A stretch of 64,000 nt of DNA from Polaromonas sp. A23 (GCF_002001015.1 NZ_MUNO01000019.1:35741-99740), one strand, 5' to 3'. Counted from the stretch's first letter, positions 33,590 through 42,798 are shown. The notes: generated by a model from the sequence alone, not told the origin. A program made the numbers and translations.

Positions 33590-33628
33590 GATTTACGAAA
33601 GGCCTTGCGGCAAGCCCTTTCGTAAATC
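33590..33628. promoter_or_regulatory. Strong intercistronic hairpin between rubrerythrin and Fe-S genes
   Basis: GATTTACGAAAGG (33590-33602) pairs perfectly with CCTTTCGTAAATC (33616-33628). The loop itself contains CTTGC and GCAAG, so nearly all 39 nt can pair. No T-run follows. A transcript from the rubrerythrin promoter would read through it, so it may set the ratio of rubrerythrin to the two downstream products. Confidence 0.7.
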
Positions 33629-33658
33629 GCTACGCCTCAGCGACGTAGCGAGGGCGAA

Positions 33659-34081
33659 TTAATCCACCAGTTCTGCGAGCGCTTTCGTGTAGCGGTTAGC
33701 GTGTGAGCGCTCGGCCTTGGCCAGAGTCTCAAACCAGTCGGCCACTTCGTCATGGCCTTCGTCACGGGCGGTCTTGGCCATGCCGGGGTACATGTCGGTG
33801 TACTCATGGGTCTCGCCTGCAACGGCAGATGCCAGGTTCTGGCGGGTAGCACCGAATGGCATGCCGGTGGCCGGGTCGCCGCATTGCTCGAGCCATTCGA
33901 GGTGGCCGTGTGCGTGGCCGGTTTCGCCTTCCGCGGTGGAGCGGAACAGCGCTGCAACGTCCGGCTGGCCTTCCACGTCAGCCTTGTTTGCGAAATACAG
34001 ATAACGGCGGTTGGCCTGTGATTCGCCGGCAAATGCGGCCTTCAGGTTTTCTTCCGTCTTGGAGCCTTTGAGAGCAGCCAT
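33659..34081 (-). CDS. Rubrerythrin family protein (ferritin-like domain only)
   Basis: A 140-aa diiron four-helix protein from ATG 34081, preceded by AGGAGA. It has the rubrerythrin sequence: [56 protein letters not shown] and [15 protein letters not shown], which carry the Glu and His ligands in repeated ExxH patterns. The rubredoxin domain found in classical rubrerythrin is missing, so electrons must come from another protein. It reduces peroxide in characterised relatives. It heads the triad with the Fe-S and DUF3501 genes. Confidence 0.93.
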   Translation of the reverse strand: MAALKGSKTEENLKAAFAGESQANRRYLYFANKADVEGQPDVAALFRSTAEGETGHAHGHLEWLEQCGDPATGMPFGATRQNLASAVAGETHEYTDMYPGMAKTARDEGHDEVADWFETLAKAERSHANRYTKALAELVD

Positions 34082-34186
34082 GGAAATCTCCTTCGTGGTT
34101 GTAAAAGTCATGCGTGCCTCGGCGCTTGTCGCCAAGGACCAGAACACCTTAGTCCCATTGGAGGGAGAGGTCTAATTGCTTGGCTC

Positions 34187-34214
34187 AATATAAAAAGATG
34201 GAGAAAACTATCAA
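34187..34214 (-). promoter_or_regulatory. Predicted sigma-70 promoter of the rubrerythrin operon
   Basis: On the minus strand the -35 box TTGATA (34209-34214) and the -10 box TATATT (34187-34192) are separated by 16 bp. The predicted transcription start is near 34180, about 100 bp before the rubrerythrin ATG. Confidence 0.6.
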
Positions 34215-34224
34215 CTTATTGCAA

Positions 34225-34241
34225 TTGATAATTATTCTCAA
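34225..34241. promoter_or_regulatory. Fur-box-like palindrome
   Basis: TTGATAATTATTCTCAA is a 17-bp inverted repeat with one mismatch and an A/T-rich GATAAT-type core, as in Fur boxes. It sits 11 bp upstream of the predicted rubrerythrin -35 and 32 bp before the predicted VOC-gene -35, so it could serve either gene. Confidence 0.55.
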
Positions 34242-34272
34242 CTGAACAGCGGCTTACAGGGAGCGCGCAAAC

Positions 34273-34301
34273 TTGGCAGGGTCCAATCATTACGTTATAG
34301 T
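34273..34301 (+). promoter_or_regulatory. Predicted sigma-70 promoter of the VOC gene
   Basis: The -35 box TTGGCA (34273-34278) and -10 box TATAGT (34296-34301) are separated by 17 bp, the ideal spacing. The ATG at 34384 lies about 75 bp beyond the expected start. Confidence 0.6.
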
Positions 34302-34383
34302 AAATGCATTATGAATAGGTGAATTCAAAATCCAAAGCATGGGGTTTGCAATGCACTGAAACCCTTCAAATCCGGAGATCGCC

Positions 34384-35031
34384 ATGTCTGCCCTGATGAG
34401 CCCCCCCAGCCCGCTTTTTCCCGCCGCGTCCCCGTTGCCGGCGCCGGCCCCCGTCCAGCAACTGCACCACTACGCCTACCGCGCCAAAGATGCAGAGGAA
34501 ACGCGGCACTTCTATGAAGACATCCTGGGCCTGCCGCTGTACCACATCATCCAGAGCGACCACGTACCCAGCACCGGCGAGTACTGCCCCTACACCCACT
34601 TTTTCTTCCGCCTGCAGGACGGCTCTTTCATCGCGTTTTTTGACCTGGGCAATGACGAGGCGGCCCTGCCCTCGCCCAACACGCCGCTGTGGGTCAACCA
34701 CATCTCGTTTCGCGTCAACACGGTGGCCGACCTCGAAGCCATGAAGGCGCGGCTGGAGGCCGGCGGCATTGAAGTGCTGGGCGTGACCGACCACCACATC
34801 TTCAAGAGCATTTACTTCTTCGACCCGAACGGTGTGCGGCTGGAACTGACGGCGCAGCTGGCCGACGAGTTCGAGATGCTCCAGGAGAGTAAAACCGCGC
34901 ACGCACGCCTGGCCGAGTGGACGGCGCGCAAGGAGCAGTGGCGCAAGGAAAAAGCAGCCGGCAAAACAAGCGAAGCACTCAAGCCGCAGCAGAACGACAG
35001 GCCTGAAGTGGGCGGCAGGCCGGCAGCTTGA
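34384..35031 (+). CDS. VOC family (glyoxalase/extradiol dioxygenase fold) protein
   Basis: A 215-aa metalloenzyme-like protein. After a Pro-rich lead the fold begins with a metal His in LHHYAYRAKDAEETRHFYED; the second module has VNHISFRVNT and the closing Glu in PNGVRLELTA. The C-terminus is a charged helix rich in Lys and Arg, then a polar tail. It is followed by an FAD hydroxylase and a DUF2783 gene on the same strand, which suggests a ring-cleavage or isomerisation step in aromatic degradation. Confidence 0.83.
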   Translation: MSALMSPPSPLFPAASPLPAPAPVQQLHHYAYRAKDAEETRHFYEDILGLPLYHIIQSDHVPSTGEYCPYTHFFFRLQDGSFIAFFDLGNDEAALPSPNTPLWVNHISFRVNTVADLEAMKARLEAGGIEVLGVTDHHIFKSIYFFDPNGVRLELTAQLADEFEMLQESKTAHARLAEWTARKEQWRKEKAAGKTSEALKPQQNDRPEVGGRPAA

Positions 35032-35040
35032 ACCTGCTTA

Positions 35041-35090
35041 TGCTATTTATTTGATAGCTGTTCGCGCCCATGCGCAAAGGGCAAAAGCCG
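35041..35090 (+). repeat. Short dispersed repeat, family A (copy 6)
   Basis: TGCTATTTATTTGATAGCTG, then TTCGCGCCCAT, then AAAGGGC. It shares the layout of the copy at 51482-51536 and lies in the gap between the VOC and FAD hydroxylase genes. Confidence 0.7.
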
Positions 35091-35129
35091 TAAATCATTC
35101 ATAAGAATCAACACAAAGAGCGAAAAGCC

Positions 35130-36854
35130 ATGCTGGAGACACCACCCGCCTACGCCCCATCGGCATTCACCAACGGCTACGAGTTCACTCAAGGGAAGGG
35201 TTACACCCTGCCTGAATACCCGTTTATCGCACCGCCCGAACTGGACTCGAAAGAAATCACGCGCCACCCTGTCGTCATCGTGGGCGGCGGCATCACCGGC
35301 CTGAGCCTGGCCTGCGCCTTGGCACGTTACGGCGTCAAGGCAGTGCTGCTGGACGAGGACAACACGGTTGGCGTCAAAGGCGCCTCTTCGCGCGGCATCT
35401 GCTACACGCAGAAGTCGCTGGAGATCTTTCACCGGCTCGGCATCTACGAACGTATTGCTGCCAAGGGCGTGCAGTGGAGTGTGGGCCGCACCTTTGCGGG
35501 CAAGGACGAGGTGTATTCCTTTGACTTGCGCCAGCAAAGCAACTTCAACCTCTCGACGCAGCCGCCCTTCATCAACATCCAGCAGTTCTACATTGAGGGC
35601 TACCTGGTCGAACGCATTTACGAGCTGGGCCATGTGGACCTGCGCTGGAAATCACGTGTCACCGGTTTTTCGCAGAATGCCGAGGCCGCCACGCTCACGG
35701 TGGAAACGCCTGCCGGCAGTTATCAGATCGAAGCCGAGCATGTGATTGACGCCAGCGGTTCGCACACGCCCTTTCACCAGTGGGCCGGCGCCACCATGCA
35801 GACCCGCAACGGCGACGACCGCTGGTGCATTGCCGATGTGCGTTTTTCCAAACATCCGCCTGTCGAGCGCCACACCTGGATAGAAGCGCCCTTCAACGAA
35901 AACCGCGCGGTCTGGCAACACCTGATGGCCGACGACGTCTGGCGCATCGACTACCAGATGGCACCCAATGCCAACCCCGAAGAAGTCAGCCGCGAAGACG
36001 TGGTGCGCCAGCGCCTGCAACGCCAGTTTGGCGCGGATGTCGAGGTCGAGATCGTCTGGGTCGGGCCCTACGCCTACCGCAGCCGCTGCCTGGACAAGCT
36101 GCGCCTCGGCCGGGTGTTTTTCATGGGCGACACCGCAAAGATCGTCAGCCCTTTCGGCGCGCGCGGCGGCAACACCGGCGTGGCCGATGCCGACAACCTG
36201 GCCTGGAAACTGGCGGCCGTGCTGCGCGGCCGTGCCAGCCCAACGCTGCTGGAGAGCTACAACGCAGAACGCCTGGAAGCCGCGCAACAAAACGTGCTGG
36301 TGACCAACCGCACCGCGCGCTTCCTGCGCCCGGCTGACGGCATGGAACGCTGCTTTCGCACCGCCGCCATCGGCCTGGCCAAGCAATACCCGTTCGCGCG
36401 CGCACTGGTCAACACCGGCCGCATGGCGGTGGCCAACACCTACACGCAGTCGCGCATCTGCGAAAGCACGGGCGGGCAATCGGTGCAGAACGTGGCTTTT
36501 CGCTGGGCGAACGGCACCGAGGGGTCGGTCAACGACTTGCTGCAGTGGGCCGATGGTGACTTGCTGGTGTTGGTGTTCGGGGAGCTCACGGCCGCAGGTG
36601 CCGAACGATTGCGCCTGCTCGCCCAGCATGCGCCTGTGCGCAGTGTGCAGGTGCTGGCCCCTGAGGAGCGGGCGCAGGCGGTGGAACATCTGCGCGACAT
36701 CAATGTCCGCGGCAGTGCCCACCTGCAGGGCGCCTGCCATGTTTTTGGCCATGCCTGGGCCTTGCTGCGGCCGGACGGCTACCTCGCCGCCACCGGCGAG
36801 GCGGTGGACGGCCAGCTGGTCGCCGCTGTGGAAAAGACCCTCGGTTTGCGTTAG
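35130..36854 (+). CDS. FAD-dependent aromatic hydroxylase (PHBH/MhpA-like)
   Basis: A 574-aa flavoprotein monooxygenase. The Rossmann motif VVIVGGGITGLSLACALARY binds FAD, and the second FAD motif is FFMGDTAKIVSPFGARGGN, followed by GVADADNLAWKLAAVLRG. The N-terminal 45 residues and the thioredoxin-like C-terminus match the phenol hydroxylase/MhpA subgroup. It probably hydroxylates a phenolic acid with NAD(P)H and O2. Its neighbours, a VOC protein and DUF2783, fit an aromatic catabolic unit. Confidence 0.88.
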   Translation: MLETPPAYAPSAFTNGYEFTQGKGYTLPEYPFIAPPELDSKEITRHPVVIVGGGITGLSLACALARYGVKAVLLDEDNTVGVKGASSRGICYTQKSLEIFHRLGIYERIAAKGVQWSVGRTFAGKDEVYSFDLRQQSNFNLSTQPPFINIQQFYIEGYLVERIYELGHVDLRWKSRVTGFSQNAEAATLTVETPAGSYQIEAEHVIDASGSHTPFHQWAGATMQTRNGDDRWCIADVRFSKHPPVERHTWIEAPFNENRAVWQHLMADDVWRIDYQMAPNANPEEVSREDVVRQRLQRQFGADVEVEIVWVGPYAYRSRCLDKLRLGRVFFMGDTAKIVSPFGARGGNTGVADADNLAWKLAAVLRGRASPTLLESYNAERLEAAQQNVLVTNRTARFLRPADGMERCFRTAAIGLAKQYPFARALVNTGRMAVANTYTQSRICESTGGQSVQNVAFRWANGTEGSVNDLLQWADGDLLVLVFGELTAAGAERLRLLAQHAPVRSVQVLAPEERAQAVEHLRDINVRGSAHLQGACHVFGHAWALLRPDGYLAATGEAVDGQLVAAVEKTLGLR

Positions 36855-36864
36855 GACGAACATC

Positions 36865-37074
36865 ATGAAAACCGAAACCTCCCTCAAAACCAGCGCCAAC
36901 TTCCAGGACGCAGACGCGTTCTACGAATGCCTGCTCGATGCCCACCAGGGGCTGAACCGCGAGGAGTCCGAGCTCCTCAACGCACGGCTGACCCTGATCC
37001 TGGCCAACCAGCTGGGCGACGCATCACTGCTACAGGCGTGTATCGCAGCGGCCAAACCGGCTCCATCCAGCTGA
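36865..37074 (+). CDS. DUF2783 family small protein
   Basis: A 69-aa protein that starts 10 bp after the FAD hydroxylase stop. The sequence DADAFYECLLDAHQGLNREE followed by NARLTLILANQLGD is the DUF2783 pattern. Members sit next to FAD hydroxylases in other proteobacteria. The size and tight linkage suggest an accessory subunit or chaperone of the hydroxylase, but no function is established. Confidence 0.82.
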   Translation: MKTETSLKTSANFQDADAFYECLLDAHQGLNREESELLNARLTLILANQLGDASLLQACIAAAKPAPSS

Positions 37075-37122
37075 AGCAGGCGGCAGTCGAATAAAATCGG
37101 GGCAGTTCCTCCAACCCCAGGC

Positions 37123-37300
37123 GGCATCTGGTGCAGTGTTGCACGCTATCTGGAACATAAAAATGCGTCTTTTGCGCCATGGCGGCGTTGCAAATCCGCG
37201 CGATACCCGGGGTATCGCTGTGGTTTGCGCCTAGCCCTGACCCAAAATCCATCATTTTTATTTGTTCCATCCAGCATGCAACACTGCACCAGGCGATGCC
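37123..37300. repeat. Palindromic element with long imperfect inverted repeats, upstream of valS
   Basis: The left arm (37123-37165) starts GGCATCTGGTGCAGTGTTGC, and the right arm (37253-37300) in reverse complement starts GGCATCGCCTGGTGCAGTGT. The arms keep matching through TTGCA, CTGGA, GGAACA and TAAAAATG. A perfect stem, GCGATACCC and GGGTATCGC around one base, lies at the centre (37200-37218). It ends 16 bp before the valS ATG. It looks like a MITE-like element, but I see no target-site duplication. Confidence 0.75.
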
Positions 37301-37316
37301 GTTTTTCATTGCCCCC

Positions 37317-40223
37317 ATGACTGATTCCGCCAAGCCCACGCCCGCCGCCCCCGCTGCAGATACACCGACTGCCCGTGTCGTCGTGCCTACGCCGGGGCTG
37401 GACAGCCTGGCCAAATCGTTCGAGCCCGCAGCCATTGAGCGCCAGTGGGCGCCGTTATGGGAGACAAGCGGCCTGTACGAGCCCACGCTGGACGCTGCCA
37501 AACCATCGTTCTCCATCCAGCTGCCGCCGCCCAACGTGACCGGCACGCTGCACATGGGCCACGCGTTCAACCAGACCATCATGGACTCGCTGACGCGTTA
37601 CCACCGCATGCGCGGCCACAACACGCTGTGGGTGCCAGGCACTGACCACGCCGGCATTGCCACGCAAATCGTCGTGGAACGCAAGCTGCAGGGCGAGGGC
37701 AAAAGCCGCCACGACCTGGGCCGCGAAAAGTTTGCCGAGAAGGTGTGGGAGTGGAAGGAAGAATCGGGCACCACCATCACACGCCAGATGCGCCGCATGG
37801 GCGACTCGGTGGCCTGGAAGCATGAGTACTTCACGATGGATCCGAAGATGTCCAAGGTGGTCACCTCCACCTTTGTACAGCTCTATGAAAAGGGCCTGAT
37901 CTACCGCGGCAAGCGCCTGGTCAATTGGGACCCCATTCTCAAATCCGCCGTGTCGGACCTGGAAGTTGAAAGCGAAGAGGAAGATGGTTTCCTCTGGCAC
38001 ATTTCTTACCCGCTGGTTGACGGTTCGGGTTCGTTGACCGTGGCTACCACGCGTCCTGAAACCATGCTGGGCGACGTCGCGGTGATGGTTCATCCGGAAG
38101 ATGAACGCTACAAGCACCTGATCGGCAAGTTCGTGAAGTTGCCGCTGTGCGACCGTGACATTCCGGTCATCGCTGACGATTATGTGGACAAGGAATTTGG
38201 AACCGGCGTTGTCAAAGTTACGCCGGCACATGACACCAACGACTATGCGGTTGGCCAGCGCCATCAGTTGCCCATGATTGGCGTACTCACGCTCGATGCC
38301 GCCATCAACGAAAACGCACCTGAAAAGTATCGCGGCATGGACCGCTTCGTGGCGCGTAAGGCAGTGGTGGCCGATCTTGAAGCGCAGGGCTTTCTGGTCG
38401 AAGTCAAAAAGCACAAACTCATGGTGCCGCGCTGCGCCCGCACCGGCCAGGTGATCGAGCCCATGCTGACCGACCAGTGGTTTGTCGCGATGACCAAGGT
38501 CAGCGACAGGGACCCCACTGGCAAGTCGATTGCGCAAAAAGCGATTGATGCTGTCGAAAGCGGCGCAGTGAAGTTTGTGCCGGAACAATGGGTCAACACC
38601 TACAACCAGTGGATGGGCAACATCCAGGACTGGTGCATCTCGCGCCAGCTCTGGTGGGGCCACCAGATTCCGGCCTGGTACGACGAGGACGGCAAGGTGT
38701 ACGTCGCGGAAAACGAAGCCGCGGCCCAAGCCCAGGCGCCCGGCAAAACCCTGCGCCGTGACGAGGACGTGCTCGATACCTGGTACTCATCAGCGCTGGT
38801 GCCCTTTTCGTCGCTGGGCTGGCCTGAAAAGACGAAAGAGCTCGACCTGTTCCTGCCATCCAGCGTGCTGGTAACCGGCTACGACATCATCTTCTTCTGG
38901 GTCGCCCGGATGATCATGATGACCACACATTTCACCGGCCAGGTACCCTTCCACCACGTCTATATCCACGGACTGGTGAAAGACGCCCAAGGCAAGAAAA
39001 TGAGCAAGTCCGAAGGCAATGTGCTGGACCCGGTGGACCTGATCGACGGGATCGAGCTGGCACCGCTGCTGGACAAACGTTCGCAAGGCCTGCGCAAGCC
39101 GGAAACGGCACCGCAAGTGCGCAAGAACACCGAGAAAGAATTCCCCGCGGGTATTCCGGCCTATGGTGCCGACGCGCTGCGTTTTACCTTTGCCTCGCTG
39201 GCCAGCCTGGGCCGCAGCATCAACTTCGACAGCAAACGCTGCGAGGGTTACCGCAACTTCTGCAACAAGCTCTGGAACGCCACGCGCTTCACGCTGATGA
39301 ACTGCGAAGGCCAGGACTGCGGTCTTGCCGACCACACCAAGGAACAATGCGCGCCCGGTGGAGAGTTTCATAACTACCTGACGTTCTCGCAGGCCGACCG
39401 CTGGATCTCATCGACCCTGCAGCGCGTGGAAGCCGACGTCGCCAAAGGTTTTGCCGAGTACCGCCTCGACAACGTGGCCGGCAGCATTTACCAGTTTGTC
39501 TGGGACGAGTTCTGCGACTGGTACCTGGAAATTGCCAAGGTGCAGATCCAGAACGGCAGCCCGGCCGAACAGCGCGCCACACGCCGCACCTTGATCCGCA
39601 CGCTCGAGGCCATCCTGCGCCTGGCACATCCTGTGGTCCCCTTCATCACCGAGGAGCTGTGGCAAAAGGTTGCCCCGGTGGCGGGACTGAAAAAGGGCGA
39701 ATACATCGGCCAGGCCGCTTACCCGCAAAGCCAGGCCGCCAAAATTGATACGCAGGCCGAAGCGCATGTGGCCAAACTCAAAACGCTGGTGGATGCTTGC
39801 CGCAACCTGCGCGGTGAAATGAAGGTTTCCCCCGCCGCGCGCCTGCCGCTGTTCGTTGTGGGCGATAGCGTTTTCATGAACCAGTCTGCGCCGGTGATCA
39901 AGGCGCTGGCCAAGCTCAGCGAAGTCAAGGTGTTTGAAAGCGAAGCGGAATGGGCTGCGGCAGCTCAGGCAGCGCCCGTGGCGGTGGTTGGCGAGGCACG
40001 CGTATGCCTGCACATGGAAGTGGATGTTGCCGCTGAAAAAGCGCGCCTGGGCAAGGAGGCGACCCGGCTGGAGGGCGAGCTGGTCAAGGTCAAAGCCAAA
40101 CTCGCCAACGAAGCTTTTGTAGCCAAGGTGCCGCCGGCGGTGCTGGAGCAGGAACGCAAGCGCCTGACCGAGTTCACCGCAACGCTGGAAAAAATCCGCG
40201 AACAACTGGCCAGGCTCAACTAA
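37317..40223 (+). CDS. valS: Valyl-tRNA synthetase
   Basis: A 968-aa class I aminoacyl-tRNA synthetase that charges tRNA-Val. The HIGH motif is in [16 protein letters not shown] and the KMSKS loop in [14 protein letters not shown]. The CP1 editing domain lies between them ([17 protein letters not shown]), and the C-terminus ends in the valine-type coiled coil ([20 protein letters not shown]). ATG 37317 follows a 16-bp gap after the palindromic element and has no Shine-Dalgarno. The longer frame would translate the element, which is not credible. Confidence 0.96.
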   Translation: MTDSAKPTPAAPAADTPTARVVVPTPGLDSLAKSFEPAAIERQWAPLWETSGLYEPTLDAAKPSFSIQLPPPNVTGTLHMGHAFNQTIMDSLTRYHRMRGHNTLWVPGTDHAGIATQIVVERKLQGEGKSRHDLGREKFAEKVWEWKEESGTTITRQMRRMGDSVAWKHEYFTMDPKMSKVVTSTFVQLYEKGLIYRGKRLVNWDPILKSAVSDLEVESEEEDGFLWHISYPLVDGSGSLTVATTRPETMLGDVAVMVHPEDERYKHLIGKFVKLPLCDRDIPVIADDYVDKEFGTGVVKVTPAHDTNDYAVGQRHQLPMIGVLTLDAAINENAPEKYRGMDRFVARKAVVADLEAQGFLVEVKKHKLMVPRCARTGQVIEPMLTDQWFVAMTKVSDRDPTGKSIAQKAIDAVESGAVKFVPEQWVNTYNQWMGNIQDWCISRQLWWGHQIPAWYDEDGKVYVAENEAAAQAQAPGKTLRRDEDVLDTWYSSALVPFSSLGWPEKTKELDLFLPSSVLVTGYDIIFFWVARMIMMTTHFTGQVPFHHVYIHGLVKDAQGKKMSKSEGNVLDPVDLIDGIELAPLLDKRSQGLRKPETAPQVRKNTEKEFPAGIPAYGADALRFTFASLASLGRSINFDSKRCEGYRNFCNKLWNATRFTLMNCEGQDCGLADHTKEQCAPGGEFHNYLTFSQADRWISSTLQRVEADVAKGFAEYRLDNVAGSIYQFVWDEFCDWYLEIAKVQIQNGSPAEQRATRRTLIRTLEAILRLAHPVVPFITEELWQKVAPVAGLKKGEYIGQAAYPQSQAAKIDTQAEAHVAKLKTLVDACRNLRGEMKVSPAARLPLFVVGDSVFMNQSAPVIKALAKLSEVKVFESEAEWAAAAQAAPVAVVGEARVCLHMEVDVAAEKARLGKEATRLEGELVKVKAKLANEAFVAKVPPAVLEQERKRLTEFTATLEKIREQLARLN

Positions 40224-40245
40224 CACCAAGCAAGGAGGATCCGTT

Positions 40246-40430
40246 CAAGCAGGGGCCGCGGGTCCGGCTTTGCCGGCCCGCAGGCGCAGCAGCGGCCCCG
40301 AGGGGCTGATGCCTGCGGCTCCGAACCTGCTTGAGCAGGTTTGGACAGGCATCAGAAGCGAAGCCTCTGGCGAGCGGCGGCCTGCAAGGCCTCGAGAGCT
40401 ACACGCAGTGAGCGAACGTGGGGGCCACGT
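40246..40430. repeat. Large palindromic intergenic element, family B, second copy
   Basis: It starts CAAGCAGGGGCCGCGGGTCC and ends GCTACACGCAGTGAGCGAAC then GTGGGGGCCACG. These match the inner and outer ends of one arm of the element at 29667-29877. A GC-rich centre holds AACCTGCTTGAGCAGGTT, a perfect palindrome. It fills the gap between the convergent valS and dehydrogenase-like genes. Confidence 0.75.
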
Positions 40431-41450
40431 CTAGCGGGCTATGAACTCAGGTTCAGACCACTGCGAAGGCGACACGGCGCCCGGCAGCTCAAGGTCCATC
40501 GGGGCGCTGCTGGGCACATAACCCACGCCGCGCTGCTCGGCCGTGATGGCCTCATGCATGCGGTGCGCCACGTACCAGCTGGAACGCAGGCGCGCCTCGC
40601 GCGTGTGCGAACCCAACCGCGGCGTGATGAACAGGTTTTTCAGCCCCTGAACCGGCGAGCCTTCGCGGGTGAAATTGTCTTCGGCGCCATCCAGAATGCA
40701 GGCCTCGATACGGCCGTCGCACAGGGCTGCCGCCAGAGCAGTTTCGTCGAACAGTGCGCTACGGCTGATGCCAACCCACAGCTGCCCGTGTTTGCAGGCA
40801 GCCAGCAGCTTGTCGTTGACGAAACTGCGAAAACGCGCGGCGTACAGCATCTGCACCGAGACGGCAGCCGACTGGCTGACCAGCTCGGTCAGGGTCACCG
40901 GCTGGATGCGCAGACGCTCCCAGATCGGCGCGGTATGGTGGACGGCGGGGTCATAACCAATCAGGCGCACGCCCAGGCCCGTGAGCATGCCGGCCAGGGT
41001 GTGTGCAGTTGGAGCCAGCCCCAGAATGCCTACCGTGCTGCCGTGCAGCTCCCGCCCCATCTGGGTGGACGGATGACGCTTGCCCATCAGCGCCGACACG
41101 ACACCGCGGCGATAGAGCAATAGCAGGCTGCTCAACAGGTATTCCGCGTTGGAGCGCACATTGGCGCTGCTGGCATGGATGACCTTGATGCCACGCTCCT
41201 TGCAGGCCTCCAGGTCGGTGTTGTCGGTGCCTACATGCAGACGGCCAACAGCCTTGAGTTTGGGCATGAAATCAAGAAACTCACGCGTCACGACAGTCTG
41301 GCGCGGAAACACAATTCCGCGGCTTTTGTAGGCTGCCTTGCGCAGTACTCCCATGTCGTCCGCCAGCTCGGGGCGGTATTCCACGCCATGGCGGGTTTCC
41401 AGCCAGGCCATGGCCTCCGGTACCAATGCATCAAGAAGTAAGATGTCCAC
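40431..41450 (-). CDS. D-2-hydroxyacid dehydrogenase homologue with degenerate active site
   Basis: A 339-aa protein with the overall fold of phosphoglycerate dehydrogenase. GTG 41450, with TTGGGG upstream, is my start; TTG 41462 is possible. The NAD motif that should be GxGxxG reads GLAPTA (in VGILGLAPTAHTLA). The catalytic Arg remains (SRSALF), but the acid appears shifted or lost in LDGAEDNF. The His of TPHxG is Arg (TPRLGSHT). It may therefore be inactive or use another chemistry. It is divergent from galU. Confidence 0.8.
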   Translation of the reverse strand: MDILLLDALVPEAMAWLETRHGVEYRPELADDMGVLRKAAYKSRGIVFPRQTVVTREFLDFMPKLKAVGRLHVGTDNTDLEACKERGIKVIHASSANVRSNAEYLLSSLLLLYRRGVVSALMGKRHPSTQMGRELHGSTVGILGLAPTAHTLAGMLTGLGVRLIGYDPAVHHTAPIWERLRIQPVTLTELVSQSAAVSVQMLYAARFRSFVNDKLLAACKHGQLWVGISRSALFDETALAAALCDGRIEACILDGAEDNFTREGSPVQGLKNLFITPRLGSHTREARLRSSWYVAHRMHEAITAEQRGVGYVPSSAPMDLELPGAVSPSQWSEPEFIAR

Positions 41451-41542
41451 GCAGAGCCCCAAGTTACTGTTATTCTTTTCTGTCCTGCTTCTGACTATGT
41501 GTCAGCAACGCAACACTTTAGCCCCAATCCCAAAACAAGCAA

Positions 41543-42472
41543 ATGAAAAAAGTCACAACTTTGAAGAAGGCCGTCTTTCCCGTGGCCGGCCTTGGAACAC
41601 GGTTTTTACCGGCGACCAAGGCCCAACCCAAGGAAATGCTGCCTGTCGTGGACAAGCCACTGATCCAGTACGCGGTCGAAGAGGCCTATGCGGCAGGCAT
41701 TCGGCACATGATTTTCGTAACAGGACGCAATAAACGGGCCATTGAGGACCACTTCGATACCGCCTATGAACTGGAAACCGAGCTTGAGGCCTCCAAAAAG
41801 CATCATCTGCTGGAAATCGTCCGCTCCATGAACCCCGGCGACATGGACTTTTCCTATGTGCGCCAGCCTCGCTCACTGGGTTTGGGTCATGCCGTTTTAT
41901 GCGCCGAGCACCTGGTTGGTGACGAGCCTTTTGCCGTGTTATTGGCCGATGACCTGATGGTCGGCAAGCCCCCGGTGCTGGCGCAAATGGCCGCCAAGTT
42001 TGAGCAGATCCAGCAATCCATCCTGGCCGTCCAGGAAGTGCCGCTGGAGCAAACCAAGCGCTACGGCATCGTCGCCACCGAGCCCGTTAAAGATGGCCTG
42101 ATGAAGGTAATCAAGATGGTGGAAAAGCCGGCGCCGGAAGTCGCGCCCTCACGCATGGGTGTGGCCGGACGCTACATCCTGACGCCTGCCGTTTTCAGGC
42201 ATATCCGCAGCCAGCCCACAGGCGTAGGCGGGGAAATTCAGCTGACGGACGGCATTGCCGGGCTGATGGCGGAGGAAGGCGTGTATGCCTATCAATACAG
42301 CGGCAAACGGTACGACTGCGGCAGCAAGGAAGGCTTCCTGGAAGCCACGGTCGAACTGGCCCTTGAACACGCCGAAGTGGGCGCATATTTCAGGAATTAC
42401 CTCGAAAACCTGCAGATTGGCTGGTCAGGCAAGGAACGTAGAAAGCAGAACCTCGTCGCCCTCAGCGATTAA
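41543..42472 (+). CDS. galU: UTP-glucose-1-phosphate uridylyltransferase
   Basis: A 309-aa enzyme that makes UDP-glucose for lipopolysaccharide and capsule precursors. The nucleotidyl-transfer start [20 protein letters not shown] and [20 protein letters not shown] are diagnostic. [15 protein letters not shown] and the C-terminal [18 protein letters not shown] complete the match. Its stop lies 2 bp from the stop of the convergent tusA-like gene, and its start is near the divergent dehydrogenase-like gene. Confidence 0.95.
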   Translation: MKKVTTLKKAVFPVAGLGTRFLPATKAQPKEMLPVVDKPLIQYAVEEAYAAGIRHMIFVTGRNKRAIEDHFDTAYELETELEASKKHHLLEIVRSMNPGDMDFSYVRQPRSLGLGHAVLCAEHLVGDEPFAVLLADDLMVGKPPVLAQMAAKFEQIQQSILAVQEVPLEQTKRYGIVATEPVKDGLMKVIKMVEKPAPEVAPSRMGVAGRYILTPAVFRHIRSQPTGVGGEIQLTDGIAGLMAEEGVYAYQYSGKRYDCGSKEGFLEATVELALEHAEVGAYFRNYLENLQIGWSGKERRKQNLVALSD

Positions 42473-42474
42473 GT

Positions 42475-42702
42475 TCAGCGGCGCTTGAGCACGTGGATGA
42501 AGTCGCCGCCAGCGGTCTGCTGCTCAACCAGCTCGTTGCCGGTCTGCTTGGCGAACGCCATGAAGTCGCGCGTCGAGCCCGAGTCGGTCGAAACCACCCG
42601 AAGTAGCTGACCACTGCTCATTTCGGCCAGGGCCTTTTTGGCCTTCAGGATAGGCAGGGGGCAATTCAGGCCGCGGGTATCTAGCTCTTTGTCGATGTGC
42701 AT
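42475..42702 (-). CDS. TusA/SirA family sulfurtransferase
   Basis: A 75-aa persulfide carrier protein. The active-site Cys is in DTRGLNCPLPILKAKKALAE, the TusA signature, and the C-terminus GGDFIHVLKRR matches the family. ATG 42702 has AAGGA eight bases upstream; ATG 42726 is also possible. It may carry sulfur for tRNA thiolation or another cofactor. It converges with galU with a 2-bp gap. Confidence 0.88.
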   Translation of the reverse strand: MHIDKELDTRGLNCPLPILKAKKALAEMSSGQLLRVVSTDSGSTRDFMAFAKQTGNELVEQQTAGGDFIHVLKRR

Positions 42703-42798
42703 GCATATGTCCTTGGATGCCTTCATTTTAAGCAGTTCCGCCGAAGACAGCCCTATCGTTTGACGCGCCCTCCGGACACCCTCTTTTTTCACTTTCTA

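Noticed and set aside
35652..36899. 415-codon open frame on the minus strand
   Set aside because: Antisense to the FAD hydroxylase gene, whose motifs are unmistakable.
37123..37300. Element before valS considered as a T-box riboswitch
   Set aside because: T-box leaders belong mainly to Gram-positive bacteria, and I see no T-box sequence or antiterminator pairing; inverted-repeat structure explains it better.
37455..38729. 424-codon open frame on the minus strand
   Set aside because: Antisense to valS; no domain.
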